From: Leptodontidium sp. MPI-SDFR-AT-0119
Lineage: Eukaryota > Ascomycota > Leotiomycetes > Helotiales > Leptodontidiaceae
Direction: 5' to 3'
DNA length: 64,000 nucleotides
Assembly (NCBI GenBank): GCA_020726505.1
Contig: JAHLEZ010000009.1
Coordinates: forward strand, 1,116,001-1,180,000
Part shown: piece by piece, positions 44,542 through 56,500 of the stretch
How positions within the stretch are numbered: position 1 is the stretch's first letter
How the letters are laid out: every line of letters starts with the position of its first letter
Program-made: the position numbers and the translations under genes
Notes under the pieces: model-generated
Seen by the model: the letters and a program-made list of their open reading frames with translations, nothing else
Told to the model about the DNA's origin: nothing
Databases searched by the model: none

Positions 44542-46716
44542 ATGAAGACACTTCTTCCAAGGCGAAATTACGATTGTCCCATTAAAGTGGAAACGTTCAA
44601 GATTCCGCGTTCTAGTGTGACGTGGCAGAGATGGGATTATGTTTGCAATGTCGAAAAGGGTGCCGTGCAGCTGGCTACAGGGTATTATGTGGGACGGAAC
44701 TTGGCCACCAGTTCCAGCGGCTGCCTAGGCCCGATGTGATTGGCTCAAGCTGTCAGAACGAGGCGAACGCGATCAGAGACGTCGTGCAGGCTCTCTGGCT
44801 TGCAAGGCCCGCCCCAATTCTCGATGGATATTTCAGCTCTACCTTCTCCTCAACCGCAAACACTCTGTCGCATTCACCGGAACCAGATTTGACATTATTT
44901 ACTCGCCTATTTGTCTGGATTCTGCACAAGCCGAACCAGTATATCTTTCAAAATAGCGTGTCGACAGTTGAATTGTTCAAAATGACGAGTGCAACAGATA
45001 TCGTGAGTTGAATAATCTTTTCTGACGTCGTTCCGCTTCCATACGCAGCAAATTTTTAACATATATATCAAGATTACCTACATCGGAGTGCCGCTCGCCG
45101 TTTTTGGTGTGATGCCGCTCATATGGAACATGATGAAAAGTTTCTTCATTCGACATCGTCTTCTTGCCAACATCCCAGCCGGTGTCCGTCGATTTTTCAC
45201 CATCATCATGGATCCAGCCTCGGGAACCGTCTCAGTGGCCTTAAAAAGCATTTTCATTGACTCAGGCAGTCTCCTTGGATACGACATCACCGGTCCAGAC
45301 CCCGTGGTTGAAGCTGTGGAGAACCTGCTGCCTGAATCATGGACGGGCGTAGAGTTTGATAACAAGGCTCTTGAAAATGCACGTCAAAAGTCCACTAGGG
45401 GGCTTTTTTCGCGTGAGGACTTTTCAGTTCCACTCCTTCCACCTCCAGCCGCGTCGTGGATGCCTCTGTCAAACTCGTACTTGGCTGTTCATAAGAAACC
45501 AGAATCCTCATTGCGCGTCCAATATGCAGTGGATAGCTCGCTCGTCTGCCCACCGACTCTTTTGGAATCAAAGTGGTCTACATTTGTCTACTTTGCTCTA
45601 GGCCTCGGTGTTAGCCCCCATCACGGGTTGGCAACTTTAGGGGAAACCTTGCGCAAAAAATTACCGATTGTGTATCCCATCCGACTGTGTGATCAACAAA
45701 ATCAAGCTGTCATGGTAGTCTCCATAGAAGGTGGAAAGATTACAAGTTCATTGAGCAGCGGCGGCCACACGTTTTCTCTACACAGAGCTCTGGCTTGGGA
45801 GTCCATTATGGTCACACAGAGCCATGGGGATCTTTGTTTTTACTTCTTATGGACTGGTCACACTTTGAAGCCCTCTGAAATTGTTGCGTTTTCACAAGAA
45901 GGCGCCGCCTTTTGGCACGCTCAACCAGATGGCCATCATGTGCTCTCTACATTTCTAAATCAAATCCCGCTTCCGAAGGAACGTTGGACCCGTTCAAAGC
46001 GCCAAGACTCAAATTACCTTCCCGAAGAGGGGTTCAGGGCAGAGGAGTACAGGATGGGCGATTGGCATAAAGCATTGACCTGGACCATCTACGCCCAAGA
46101 ACACTATTACAAGACGAAAGAATGGCTTCCGGCAACTTCCATGATAATTTTGAGGGCAAAACAGTCAATAGCGATGCTCAAAGAGATGGATGCACTTAAG
46201 CGGGACGCTAGCATCACAGCTGCTTTTCAGAACCACCTGGCTGCAGAGCTAACCACAACATATCTCTGTACAACTTTCCAGGATATCATCGCCAAAAGGT
46301 TCTTCCTTTACACCCCGCAAGATGAGGCCTCAACGAAAAGGTCTCATTGGCTTCTGGCACTCCCCCCGTATGACTCTCGAATAACGTTCGGTTCAGTCGA
46401 TTGCATGGCCGATCGTATGGCCTCCGAGAACCAAGAGAAAGTTTGGAGTTTCCTTCGAACAACAAACTCTTTCAAAGAGCTATCCGACCTCTGTCGACCT
46501 GGCTGTCTAAAGGAACTAGACTTCGACATGGAGGATCTTGAGTCACCGAAAACATTCGTAGCCCATCTTGTCCTTGCCGTTTCGCTCGTGGGCGCATTGC
46601 CTTTCCAAGACGCCTTTAGTGGTCGTCCAACTTGGGAAGTTCCGTCAAAACTGGCATTGCGAACTGTTCTTCCTGAAAAAGGGCCGCTAATTCTCGATTC
46701 CATTTATCTAGCGTGA
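44542..46716 (+). CDS. Conserved-looking fungal protein of unknown function, 5' end disturbed
   Basis: This is the only GC-balanced, mostly open gene in the window. The main exon 45049-46716 encodes 555 residues without a stop. A 46-bp intron (45003-45048, GTGAGT...ACGCAG) joins it in phase to an upstream exon whose readable part includes RDVVQALWLARPAPILDGYF and PDLTLFTRLFVWILHKPNQY. Further upstream another frame (44542-44739) reads KIPRSSVTWQRWDYVCNVEK and GAVQLATGYYVGRN. The step between the two frames near 44700-44756 needs either a 46-bp intron with a weak donor or a frameshift. One hydrophobic segment (IGVPLAVFGVMPLIW) suggests a membrane anchor, and another (FVAHLVLAVSLVGALPF) lies near the C-terminus. 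No catalytic motif is recognised. The ATG at 44542 is part of the LINE target duplication, so the original promoter and any upstream exons were separated by 5.8 kb of LINE. Confidence 0.65.
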
Positions 46717-48480
46717 TTGGAGCAAAGCATGAGAGGACTCTTGCTTCAACCAAGCTGCTGTAGGTGGGAGGGCGGAATATACTCATTTTCAAATCAGCTT
46801 TTTTAGCTTCATTTAGACCTCTCTTTAGTTTATTCAGGCTTCGCTAACCTAGACAATCGTTGATTCGTGACTTGGGTTGGAATGTAATGGGTCTGTGTTT
46901 GGGGCTAAAGATCGCTGTCTGTTGATTGTCTGGACAGGGATTCTGAGGTGGTTATGATTATAGGTTTTCATACTAGACAATCTATCAAATATTCATTCCT
47001 GTCGACCTCAGTAATGTGTCTGTTCACCGCCCCTTGTCTAAGTCTCTACAGAGTACAAACAGCGTTGATTTTGATTCCCGAGGTATCGATTCCGGAGTCA
47101 ATTCTTATCGATAATAGAATCGATTCTTCATAACTAGGACAAATACTAGGCTATATAAGCCGGCAGAATTAAGAAACCCGGCTAATCGTCGGAGCGTTCA
47201 ACATCGACATTGTCTCTCTTCTGTCTCTCTGTTCTCAGTTCTCGGTTCTCGATTATCTGAATTCATACCCCCCTGTTTTTGGGGGGGAGGGGCTCTGGTT
47301 AGTCACTATGGCACTGCCCATCGTTCGTGCTCACATACATACCCTCCTTATCCCCATTCCCCTTTTCCCTTCTCTCATTTCTTAACTCAGCACCTCGCAC
47401 GACGACATTCTGCTCTCGGCTCCCCCACTATAGGATTAAACGATCCTCCTCTATTCACGATGATCGCTAGGAACTATGCCACGATTAATCTGCGACTGCC
47501 CCCAATCTCGAAGTAGAATCTCGCACGCCTTAATAATCGTGTTAAACGTCGTCTTAAATTAAAGATCTAACTAGGTTCTCCTAAATATTATTAAAATCCA
47601 ATTAATTAATATAATAAAACGACCGTTAAGCCTAACTATGCTAATAGTACGAAAGATAACCTTTAGGATATTATCTATAAGTTTAATAAATAAGAAAGCA
47701 AATACTTAATCCACGACGTGAAGTACGTAGTTGATTTGATTTTAAAGCTAGGTTTTATGCCTATTTACCTAAGGGTTTACACTAGCGCTTCATATTTCGG
47801 AACTATTCGAAGGGGACTTAAATAATATTTGTTATTTATATTTACGAGGTAAATCGGGTGAAGAAGAAGAGTACGATCTACTAATATTATTTGCGGCTTA
47901 AGATGCTCTTTAATTAAGGGAACGGCCGCTATATAAATATTAATAATATAAAATAAGTTATCGTTATAAAGGGTTCTTATTATCTTAATATTATAATATA
48001 AAGATACTAGTATTTGCTTAATACATTTACGATCCCTTAATAAGAGACTACGATCTTGATATCACGATTAAGGAGAAGCTTGTTTTTAGTATTGATGTTA
48101 GTCCATAAGTCCTTGCATAAGTATACTTTAATTTGAAAAGGGGGTGTAAATTAGGATTAAGGGTTAGAGCTTAGCCGGACTTGTTTTGAAGAACATTTAG
48201 TAAGGTTTCGTAATATATAATTTAGCTCTCCTCGTGCTCTCTTAGGAAAATATATAAATTTTTAACTATATATTATTTACTTTATTATTATACTATATGA
48301 CTAAGTACTGCGGTTTAGGCCGCTGAATTCGGCTAGTTTAGTCGCTGTTTTACGCAGCCTCGACCGCTCGCTAAACTTTGCCTGTAGCGCACGTGCCTCG
48401 GTTCGTGTGGAGCGATGCCAACTTCGTCCCCTCTTAAAATTACTAGTTGTTATCTTTATTTATTCTAATTATTTAAGTCC
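46717..48480. other. Intergenic region, partly RIP-affected
   Basis: 46717-47150 is GC-balanced, with nothing convincing. At 47145-47290 lies a CTATATAAGCCGGC box followed by a pyrimidine-rich leader and a C6/G7 hairpin (CCCCCCTGTTTTTGGGGGGG), resembling a promoter or solo LTR but without a partner. From an ATG at 47460 a frame MIARNYATINLRLPPISK can be followed through RIP stops to about 47830 (DVKYVVDLILKLGFMPIYLR); family unknown. 47830-48300 is AT-rich without features. Confidence 0.35.
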
Positions 48481-49170
48481 TCAACCCAAGAGCTAGAAAT
48501 GGCATCCTCCTTATTAGTTATAGCAGGCCTCGTTTGTCTCTGTGTTAAGGCCGCTCCCGGCTACATAAGCCTCGCAGTTTCCGCCCACTCTCGACCTCTA
48601 ATAACCATCGCTTCTCCTTTGCACACTCCTTTCCATACTATTCTCTCTTTACCTTCTCTCGAACTCTCGACGACTTCTTTGGCCGTGGCTGCGATTCCCT
48701 CCTTTACAAAGACTCTCCAAGTTTATTTTCTCCTCGCCGCCCTTTACATTTACACTACTATTTTACACCTCAGTTCTACACTCATTCCTTTTCGCCCATC
48801 TTCTCTACGTTCTTCCTCTCGAAGGCTCTAACCTTAAACACTCGATAGTTCCCGTATCTTCTCTTTGCCCTCGACATTGACTACGGTCTTCTCCCCTGCG
48901 AAGTACCATCGAAGTCTACTCTCCCTTCGCCGCCATTTATATCTCCACTACCCTTCTGCAACTCGACTCTTTACACGACTGTCGACTCATAAACTGCAAC
49001 TCGACCGACTATTATATCGTCAGGCTACGTCGACGCCGAAGCATTTACTTGATCGACCCCCAATCCCTCTTCGAAACCGCCTCTCTCCTTCTTGTCTCAC
49101 CTTGGCGGCGGACACCCTCGCTGTTATCGAGGTTTCTTGGGCCTATACAAGATTATAGCACCTACTATTT
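48481..49170 (+). other. GC-balanced, pyrimidine-rich block upstream of the DUF3435 relic
   Basis: Two open frames occur (48499-48831 and 48865-49158), both rich in Ser, Thr, Leu and Pro. The DNA contains imperfect repeats such as CGCCGCC(A/C)TTTA followed by CACTAC, about 200 bp apart. The first frame begins MASSLLVIAGLVCLC, which looks like a signal peptide but may be chance in such CT-rich DNA. It could be the promoter or N-terminal region of the gene behind it. Confidence 0.25.
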
Positions 49171-49179
49171 AAGTACTAA

Positions 49180-52100
49180 TGGCGTACATCTTTAACATCC
49201 TCGAGAATATTCTTAAAAAACGCACTTACGCCAATCGAGTATTACAGGAGAGACAAGAGTAAATACCGAGTGGGGAAGATTATAACTAAATGGAAGTTAA
49301 TTTAGATAATAAACCGTTCCTATAGCCGCTAGACACCGACGATACTAAAGCCAGTATCTATTACGCTAGATTAAAATGAATAAAGTACGCTCCCTAGGCT
49401 TAGATCTTAGTAATTTAATTAGATTAGGCTAACTAGAGACAGGTACTACAAGCACCGTCACATAGGGAATTAGTATACCGCTATTCTTAAGAAGAATTAT
49501 AATAAGGGAAAAATGATATTATTTCTCTACTAAATCTATAAGACCTCCTTAGCGAAGAGACGGCAGCCGGGGAGTAAAAGGTCTCTTTACACATACTAGC
49601 GGGATTTCAAGATACTCTACCGGCGAGTAAATAGCGAATACGTAAACACGAATAATAAACACGAGGTCGTTAAGGTAAAGTAATTATCCTCTCACGCTAT
49701 TCTTGTATTAGACGCTAATTTATAATTAAAGTATATCGACGGCACACTTAAGCCCGAGTTTAAGCTACATACTACGTCTAAATCTAAGCCCGTGGCCGGA
49801 CCGGACGACTTACTTTTTATACTCGTTTAATACTAAGCCCGTGATAAATTCGTTTTCCCTACTAAAGACGACTATCACGATGTCGCTACTATAATACTAT
49901 TCTAAGCCTACACAGGCGATCGACCAGCGGAATTCGTTCACGTATCGAAGAGCAAAGCTAGTAAAAATCCTCTCGGCGAGAGGAAAAAGGCCAATAAGAA
50001 CGCCTACCCTTAAAAGGCGACGCATTATAATTACAATAAGGACAGCGATACTAATATTAATAGCGAGACCGAATACGACAATAATATTAACGCTAACGAT
50101 AGCCCTAAATTCAACGACGATATAATATTCGACTCTAAGGATAATAAAAGCGACGACGGCGCCGCTAACGAAGACATAAACGAGTACTCTAGCTTAAATA
50201 GCGGCTATAACAGCGACAAGACAAATGTGTTTATAACAAAAAATACAGACAAGTGCTACACGACCGAGATCGACGGGTGTAAAGAGCCTCTACGCCAGAA
50301 CTTAAACGCTATTAAGCCTAGCGAGTTCGAGGAGGCTAAACGAAAGTATAAGGCGCTTTATTATAAGGATATTTGTCTTTAGATTATATAAAACTAGAAG
50401 CGGGGAAAGAAAGACCTACTAACTATAAAGGTCCACTTATAAAATCACAAAGGGGTAAATAATAAGCCTAAACCGTATATTACGCTTCTAAGATAGCTTA
50501 AACCCTAGTTAACTTAACTCTTATAACACGACCTTCCTTTTTAAGGAGAATCCCCTCCTTATCCTTTGCCCGATTTTTTATATCTTAACCTGTGCGATCT
50601 ATAACAACGCGGTTTTCGTTAATAGCTACACGTCGGCTAAGCCCTTCTTTACTACGGACTTAAGGAGTCAGAACGTGAAGGCGATAAAGGTCTATTGGAA
50701 GCCGAAATGGCTCAAGCGACTTGTCTTTCGAAAGTCGGTCTGAACTACGAACGGCTAGGTGAAGTCATAAACTAAACCCATGACCTACTCGAAGTATGCC
50801 TTTTACCTAAACTGTTTTAGGCGAGACGCGGGCTTTAAAGACAACCTAACAAGCTACTATTTCCGCCGAGGCTGTGTTAATACTATTAATAGTATGTGTC
50901 CTGTGTTACATTGTCAACTTCTTAAAGCTAATAGTTAATTTAAGTAAGGCCTCCGACATTGTATAGGATTAAGTCATAATATATAATCCCTTTATAGGGG
51001 TCTTTAATAAGGCATACAATAATCAAGTAATAAGATTTAATATACAAGACGCCTATCTCGAGAGCGATATTACTAATAATGGGCTAACCCGGGCCTATAC
51101 TTATATAAGTATTTAATACAATCCTGGCGCTTTAAAAGAAGTCTCCCGAGAAGTGATAAATCGACTTCTCGCCGCGGATCTAGAGATTGTCATCCTTGAG
51201 CGAGAATTCAAAGAGTTACATACTAAGATTAAGTGGGACTATACGTTTATTAATCGAGCCCCTAAGGAGGTTAAGGAGGCCTATAAGAAACTCGGCCAGT
51301 AGCTTAAGGCTATAATAAAGAGCCTAAAAAATAAGCTTAAGGCTAAACATAAGAAGGATTACTTTTACTATATCTATAACGAGATAATGAAGAGGCAGTT
51401 AAATAGGCCGTTGAACAAGAACGTAGTAGAGGAGAAAGCCGAGCTTGTTATCGAACATTAGCTCGAATAACGGACGTGATTGTAGCTGGTCCTTTGTAAT
51501 CTCTCCAAGAACCTTAGTTTTTAAGTTATCGTTGCTCGAAAGGTTTATGTTATTAACCTTTAAATCGCGCTCGTATCGCGAAAAGAACTTATGACTCGCT
51601 AGCCGCCGTTCGCTTTAGCTTACAAAGATCCTTTTAGGGAAGAATCTTAAGTTCCGGCCCTTACTTTTACTTTCGCTCTCGATCCCCTCCCGCCGGCTAG
51701 TAAGTTTCCCCTCGTTTACGAAAAGACTTAGTATATATTTTATATTAGTAACGAGGCGCTTTCGTATAGCCAACAAACGCGTAAATTTCGCTGGCCTTCG
51801 TATATATAAGACCACGTCGAGAATATTTACTTGCGCGACGTACTAACAAAGCAGCGAATCATCTGTCACCACCTTATTTGTAAGGCTAAGGGGTTAATAC
51901 TTAACGGCGTAGTACTCTTTAAGAATTATATAGTAATAGTCCACGAGGTCCGCCTTCGACCTGACGTCTTTCCTCGTTAATTATTTTCATCTTGCGACTT
52001 TACTTATTCTGGTCTATACTATTAAGAGTTGTTAAGATTTCTCTCTAGTTTAGAGAATGTAATCTTTTAACCTCATTTGCACTCGCATTATAGATATCAC

Positions 52101-52722
52101 CCTCCAGGACGCTGTTAGCCCCTGCATTGAGACGGCCGAGCTAATGGAGGCTTTCTGCGGCTATAGTGAGGTCGCCTCACGTTACCGACTTTGTCTCTTA
52201 AGGTTAGACTTATCGCTCCTGTCTTTCCCCTTATTTGTGGCAAGACTTAGTATTTGTTTTGTTTCGGGGTCGATCGAGGGGCTACGGAGAAAGGATAGGT
52301 TCCTTTTACCGCCCTTCGAAGATGATGGATCATATTAAACGTAATCGCCTCAAATCAAAAGATCCGCAGGCTAAAGATAAAGTGTTGTCCCTAGTCAAGC
52401 ATATATTATGTGCCAGCCTAGTTAGGCCAGCACGCTTTACGAGCTAGTGCGAACAAGCCAGTTATCCTAGTAAGCCAGCCTTAATATAGGGCCAGCTTGT
52501 TTGTGCCAGCCCGTAAAGCGTGCTGGCCCAACTGGGCTGGCACGTAATGTGTGCTTGACCAGGTGTGCCAATCCTGCCGAAGTCCCAGTACCTCCCCCAC
52601 ATATCCTTATACTAAGACCTTCTCAAATGAGCCTACAGTCGCTTGCAAAATCGGCTTCCCCTCAATCTCGGTGTGAAAGTTTCAGCCCCGCTCAGCAGAC
52701 AGGGATGCCCATAAGCCCCTAA
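49180..52722 (+). pseudogene. DUF3435 tyrosine-recombinase-type gene with C-terminal zinc finger, RIP-damaged and MITE-split
   Basis: Plus-strand blocks in order are MAYIFNILENILKKRTYANR, PVAGPDDLLFILV, ARDKFVFPTKDDYHDVAT, AYTGDRPAEFVHVSKSKAS, RKYKALYYKDICL, KRGKKDLLTIKVHL*NHKGV, KAIKVYWKPKWLKRLVFRKS, LTSYYFRRGCVNTIN, FNKAYNNQVIRFNIQDAYLE, NRLLAADLEIVILEREFKEL, FINRAPKEVKEAYKKLGQ and DYFYYIYNEIMKRQLNRPLN. This is the DUF3435 family, the crypton-like tyrosine recombinases that include Starship captains; RRG lies in the catalytic Arg region. A C2H2-like end follows (RPSKMMDHIKRNRLKSKDPQ, 52320-52380) and is cut by the MITE at 52391-52566; the frame resumes as CANPAEVPVPPP and ends TGMPISP at 52720. 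Stops and at least one frameshift (about 50520) inactivate it. Confidence 0.78.
52391..52566. mobile_element. Palindromic MITE, about 175 bp
   Basis: Long inverted repeats of about 55 bp. The left arm begins CCTAGTCAAGCATATATTAT and the right arm, reverse-complemented, begins CCTGGTCAAGCACACATTAC. Both continue with GTGCCAGCC and GGCCAGCACGCTTTACG. Left-arm differences are G/A and C/T changes. The loop is about 60 bp. It is inserted in the zinc-finger end of the DUF3435 gene. The target duplication could not be resolved. Confidence 0.8.
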
Positions 52723-52952
52723 GAAGGATAGGCTAGGCGCTGAGTCAACGGGAATGTACTGTATAACTCGGTTATCCCATCGACCGCCATAGGCACCTTT
52801 TAGCGTCGCTTAAAAGAGATACCTTCTTTGAAGCAACATAACCAGTTTCATAAGATTAAAGTGAAGTTGTTTTCTACGAGGAGTTTAATATTTCGTACTA
52901 ACTATACTTATGTATGAAATTTGGGTTTACTAATATTAAGTATTACGTATAA
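52723..52952. other. Short spacer between the DUF3435 relic and Gypsy-2
   Basis: About 230 bp. The first half is GC-balanced, the second AT-rich with palindromic TATTACGTATAATA. No gene seen. Confidence 0.3.
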
Positions 52953-52957
52953 TATAC

Positions 52958-53259
52958 TGTTACGACCTACGATGCGCCTCGTATTCTAACCGACACAGGC
53001 TCGTAGCATCGCTGGCTATGCGATGGCGCTAAGCCGAATAGGGAAGACTCGGTGGCGAGCATGCGACATGTGAATGTGAAGGGCCCCCGACTACGCTAGG
53101 CCTTATTAGGAGGGTCCTTCGTGTATTTATACTCGAGCTCTCCCTTACGGAGAGCTCTCCTTTCCTCCTAGTCTTTTCTTCTCGATTCTGAGCGTAGTTA
53201 GAGGCCTAAATACACAGCTAGAGTTTACTCGCCGTATTAACCTCTTGCCAGCCGTAATA
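52958..53259 (+). repeat. Gypsy-2 5' LTR
   Basis: Begins TGTTACGACCTACGATGCGC and ends GCCAGCCGTAATA. It has a GTGTATTTATACTCGAG TATA-like box. GC-richer than the 3' LTR, which carries more RIP changes. Confidence 0.93.
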
Positions 53260-53539
53260 TAAGAAAAGACTAATACCCCTTCACTATAAAGCGTTGTATT
53301 TCACCCGGTCTTGCGCCTTGTCGACCTGCCCTTATAATAAGTTAATAATAAGCCTTAATACCTTGGCTTATTCGACAGATAAGTACCTCTCTGCCCTCGT
53401 AGTAAACTGTCTTAGAGAAAGCTAGATATTTTCTCGCGATTAACTTGCTTTGCCGTAACTTGACGCGCGCCTTGTTTCGAACGTATATCTAATTAATATA
53501 TTAATCAACAAACTTAAATACCTCTTTACCTTACCTTAC

Positions 53540-56500
53540 TACTATTACTGACTTCTCCCCCTCGTCGGCGAAGCTCTAGAGAAAGGAGCGCCCCTATACG
53601 GCTAGGCTTTACCGACACCCCTATCCCTTTAGTCGAGACTTTCTTAGAGGAGCCAGAAAGCTTTAACGGATTCGACTTAGACCTAGAGGATAAACCCTAG
53701 CGTTTCTTCGACGCATCGCTAGAGTCTACCGATATAGAGGGCCTTACCCCCGCTTAATAAGCTAGAGTAGATTAGCTAATTAAGGACTCTATTAACTCTA
53801 CTGTCGCCGCCGCCGTCACACAAGCCCTCACTTAATATACTATTAATAACCCTCGCTAAGAGACGGGCACTCCCTCTCTTTCTAACCGATTAGTGCGAGC
53901 TCTTACGGCGGACCTTTAGCCTACCGCCGACTATTACCTCCCTAAGCTAAACCCTGTTATCCTTGCCGTCGAGCCTAATAAAGTCAAGTACCCCCGTACC
54001 CCCTTTAGTGACTATAAGGGCAAAATTAAATACGACGCCTAAAAGATAAATATAAAGCTCTTTATTTAGAAATACTTAAGTAACTTCCTTACTAGCAAAT
54101 CGTAGGTCTACGCTTACTTTAAGTGTATAAAGGGAGAGGCCAAGACTATTATTCTTTAACGAATAGACCCCGACTTCGCTAGAGACTTTAATAGAGCCGC
54201 CGATGTCTTAAAGGCTTTAGACTAGCGTTTCTTTGACTACAATCGAGTATAAGCTACTAAACTTAAGTATAATTAATTATAAATAAGTAATATAACTTAT
54301 AACAAGTTTTATATAAAGTTCACGATATACGCGGCTATTAGAAAAATCTCACTTAATTGCTAATTCGACGACGTATACGAGAAAGTCTTAAATGAACTTA
54401 AGTACGACATTCGAACTAAAAAGTATAAATTCGCCGGAGATTATACGGCTCTTAACGAGTTCTTAGCCGTCTTAAATCGCGAGTTATAGAATATTATTAC
54501 CGGACGAGTTAATAGACGTGTTATTATTATTGTCTACGAAGCCCCTCGAGTCTCCTTTAATAATACTAACACTAGCGACTCGCGCGGCATCTTAAAGAAG
54601 GACAGCTGGCGTTCGACTTCACTTACCCCTACTACTCACACATAAAGACTACTGACTCTAAGACAGTCGTTAGATGTCCGCTAGCGTACGCCCTCTCCTT
54701 TGCTCGTCTTACGCCGACTTAAGTCCCTTATACTTCCTCTTATACTTAAGGACGTCTCTTCCGACACTTGTCTCTATTATAGTAAGACCGGCTATTAAGT
54801 TAGTGACTGCCACAAGGGCCGTAGAGACTAGGCTCTTAATAAGTCGATTTCTTAATTAGTCGTCGGCGAGGATCTAGAGACTAACGAGCTCTTAAAAAAC
54901 TCTTAGGCCGTGACAAAGACTTACACCTCAGTATAGGCTATAACTTATAAAAGGACTTAGTATTTAATTTCCGCGCTCTTATTAAAGGACGACAGTTCTT
55001 AATTAGTATTAAATTAAAAAGGAATAGATTCTTTATTAAAACACTTATATATATTAATAGCGGAGTTAATATTTTCGGTACTATTAAAACCTCTTTCGTA
55101 TATCGACTCGTTAAGTAATTTAATATTTCCTTTATATCCCTCCCTTAGTTAATCGTCTTAACTGGCTATAATAGTAAGAAAGGTAAGCTAATTAATACGG
55201 CCGTTTTACTTACCTTAACAATCGACCGCCGGCGAATTAACTTCCCCTTTTTAGTAACTAACCTAAGAAACACTAACGTCTTAATTAGTTAGAAGTTCCT
55301 CGAGTATTACGACTTAAAGTAGTTATATATAAAGAACCGAAATCGGCTAAAATAGCCATTAAATATACCCGTCTAGCCGTACTTTGACCAGCGAGTTTTC
55401 GTTAATATTAACTGTTTTAACTAACTAATCGTCAAGTCTTACTAGCTCGATACAGAACGAAGGGATACCCTTATTAATATAGATAACTACCGCCGGAGGC
55501 AAGTTAGGCTTGCGGCACTCGACGATTCCTCTAAGTTAAAGGTCTCTATACGACCTACCGCTAGTGTCTCGCCGACTCGACCCTCGAGCTTTATTAAAGA
55601 GGTTAAAAAGCGCCTGCGTATTATAAAAGATTAATAAACCCTTCGATATCCTGTGATCCGGGATTACTACTTAAAGACAAGAGAGCTCGTAGAGCCTCCT
55701 TAGCGAATTACTAGCTAAAGGCGCTTACTACAGAGATCTTCCTTATATTAATAGTAGTAATATCTATAATATACCTCTAACTTAAAAGAGTTAAGAAGAA
55801 TAAGGTAGAAACCTTCGTGGCCTTAGTATATAAAATCGACTAGGAGCTGACTCGTCGCCGGCGAGAGGCCTTAGACTAATTAAGTGTCAAGCTTATATTA
55901 ATAAACGGAGACTTAACCTTAGAGGAGGCCTTAAAGGCTAAGTATACGTAAGACGACGAGTTAGTAAGTAAGAAGCTCTTAATAGAGTATTAAGAGTATA
56001 CTCCTCTTTTCTCCCGGCGAGCCTCCGACGAGCTACTAGCGCATCGCTAAGGTATAGACTACTAAATCGAGCTTACTAAGGAGAACGACTTATCTTTTAA
56101 ACCTCTCTGGCGTATAATTAAAGAATAACTATTAGAGACTAAGCGGTATATTATTAATAACTTATATAAAGGCTTTATTAAGCCCTCTAGTTTACTTTAC
56201 GCGGCCCTTATTCTCTTTACTAAGAAAGCCGATGGCGGTCTCCGGCTATGCGTCGACTACCGGAAGTTAAATGCCCTATTAAAGAAGGACCCGTACTTGA
56301 TCCCTTTAATTAATAAGATAATAGCACGCATTTATAAAGTAAAGGTCTTTATAAAGCTTAATATTTAACAGGCTTTTTACTGTATTTGTATATCTCCTGA
56401 GAGCGAAGATTATACGACCTTCTATACCTAATATAGTACGTATAAGTATAAAGTCCTTCCCTTTAGCCTTATAAATAGTCCGGCGACTTTCTAGCGTTTT

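Noticed and set aside
45078..46703. Minus-strand open frames opposite the 44.5-46.7 kb gene
   Set aside because: They lie wholly antisense to a 555-residue open frame with a good intron junction; shadows due to balanced GC.
46948..47133. 61-codon ORF downstream of the host gene
   Set aside because: Short, no motif, no supporting signals; likely chance.
47270..47295. C6/G7 hairpin as a transcription terminator
   Set aside because: Rho-independent terminators are not expected in a fungal nuclear chromosome; treated as a chance or promoter-proximal palindrome.
48499..48831. ORF with signal-peptide-like start, possible secreted effector
   Set aside because: The DNA is CT-rich with imperfect repeats and the adjacent frame looks the same; composition explains the hydrophobic start. 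Kept only as a low-confidence region.
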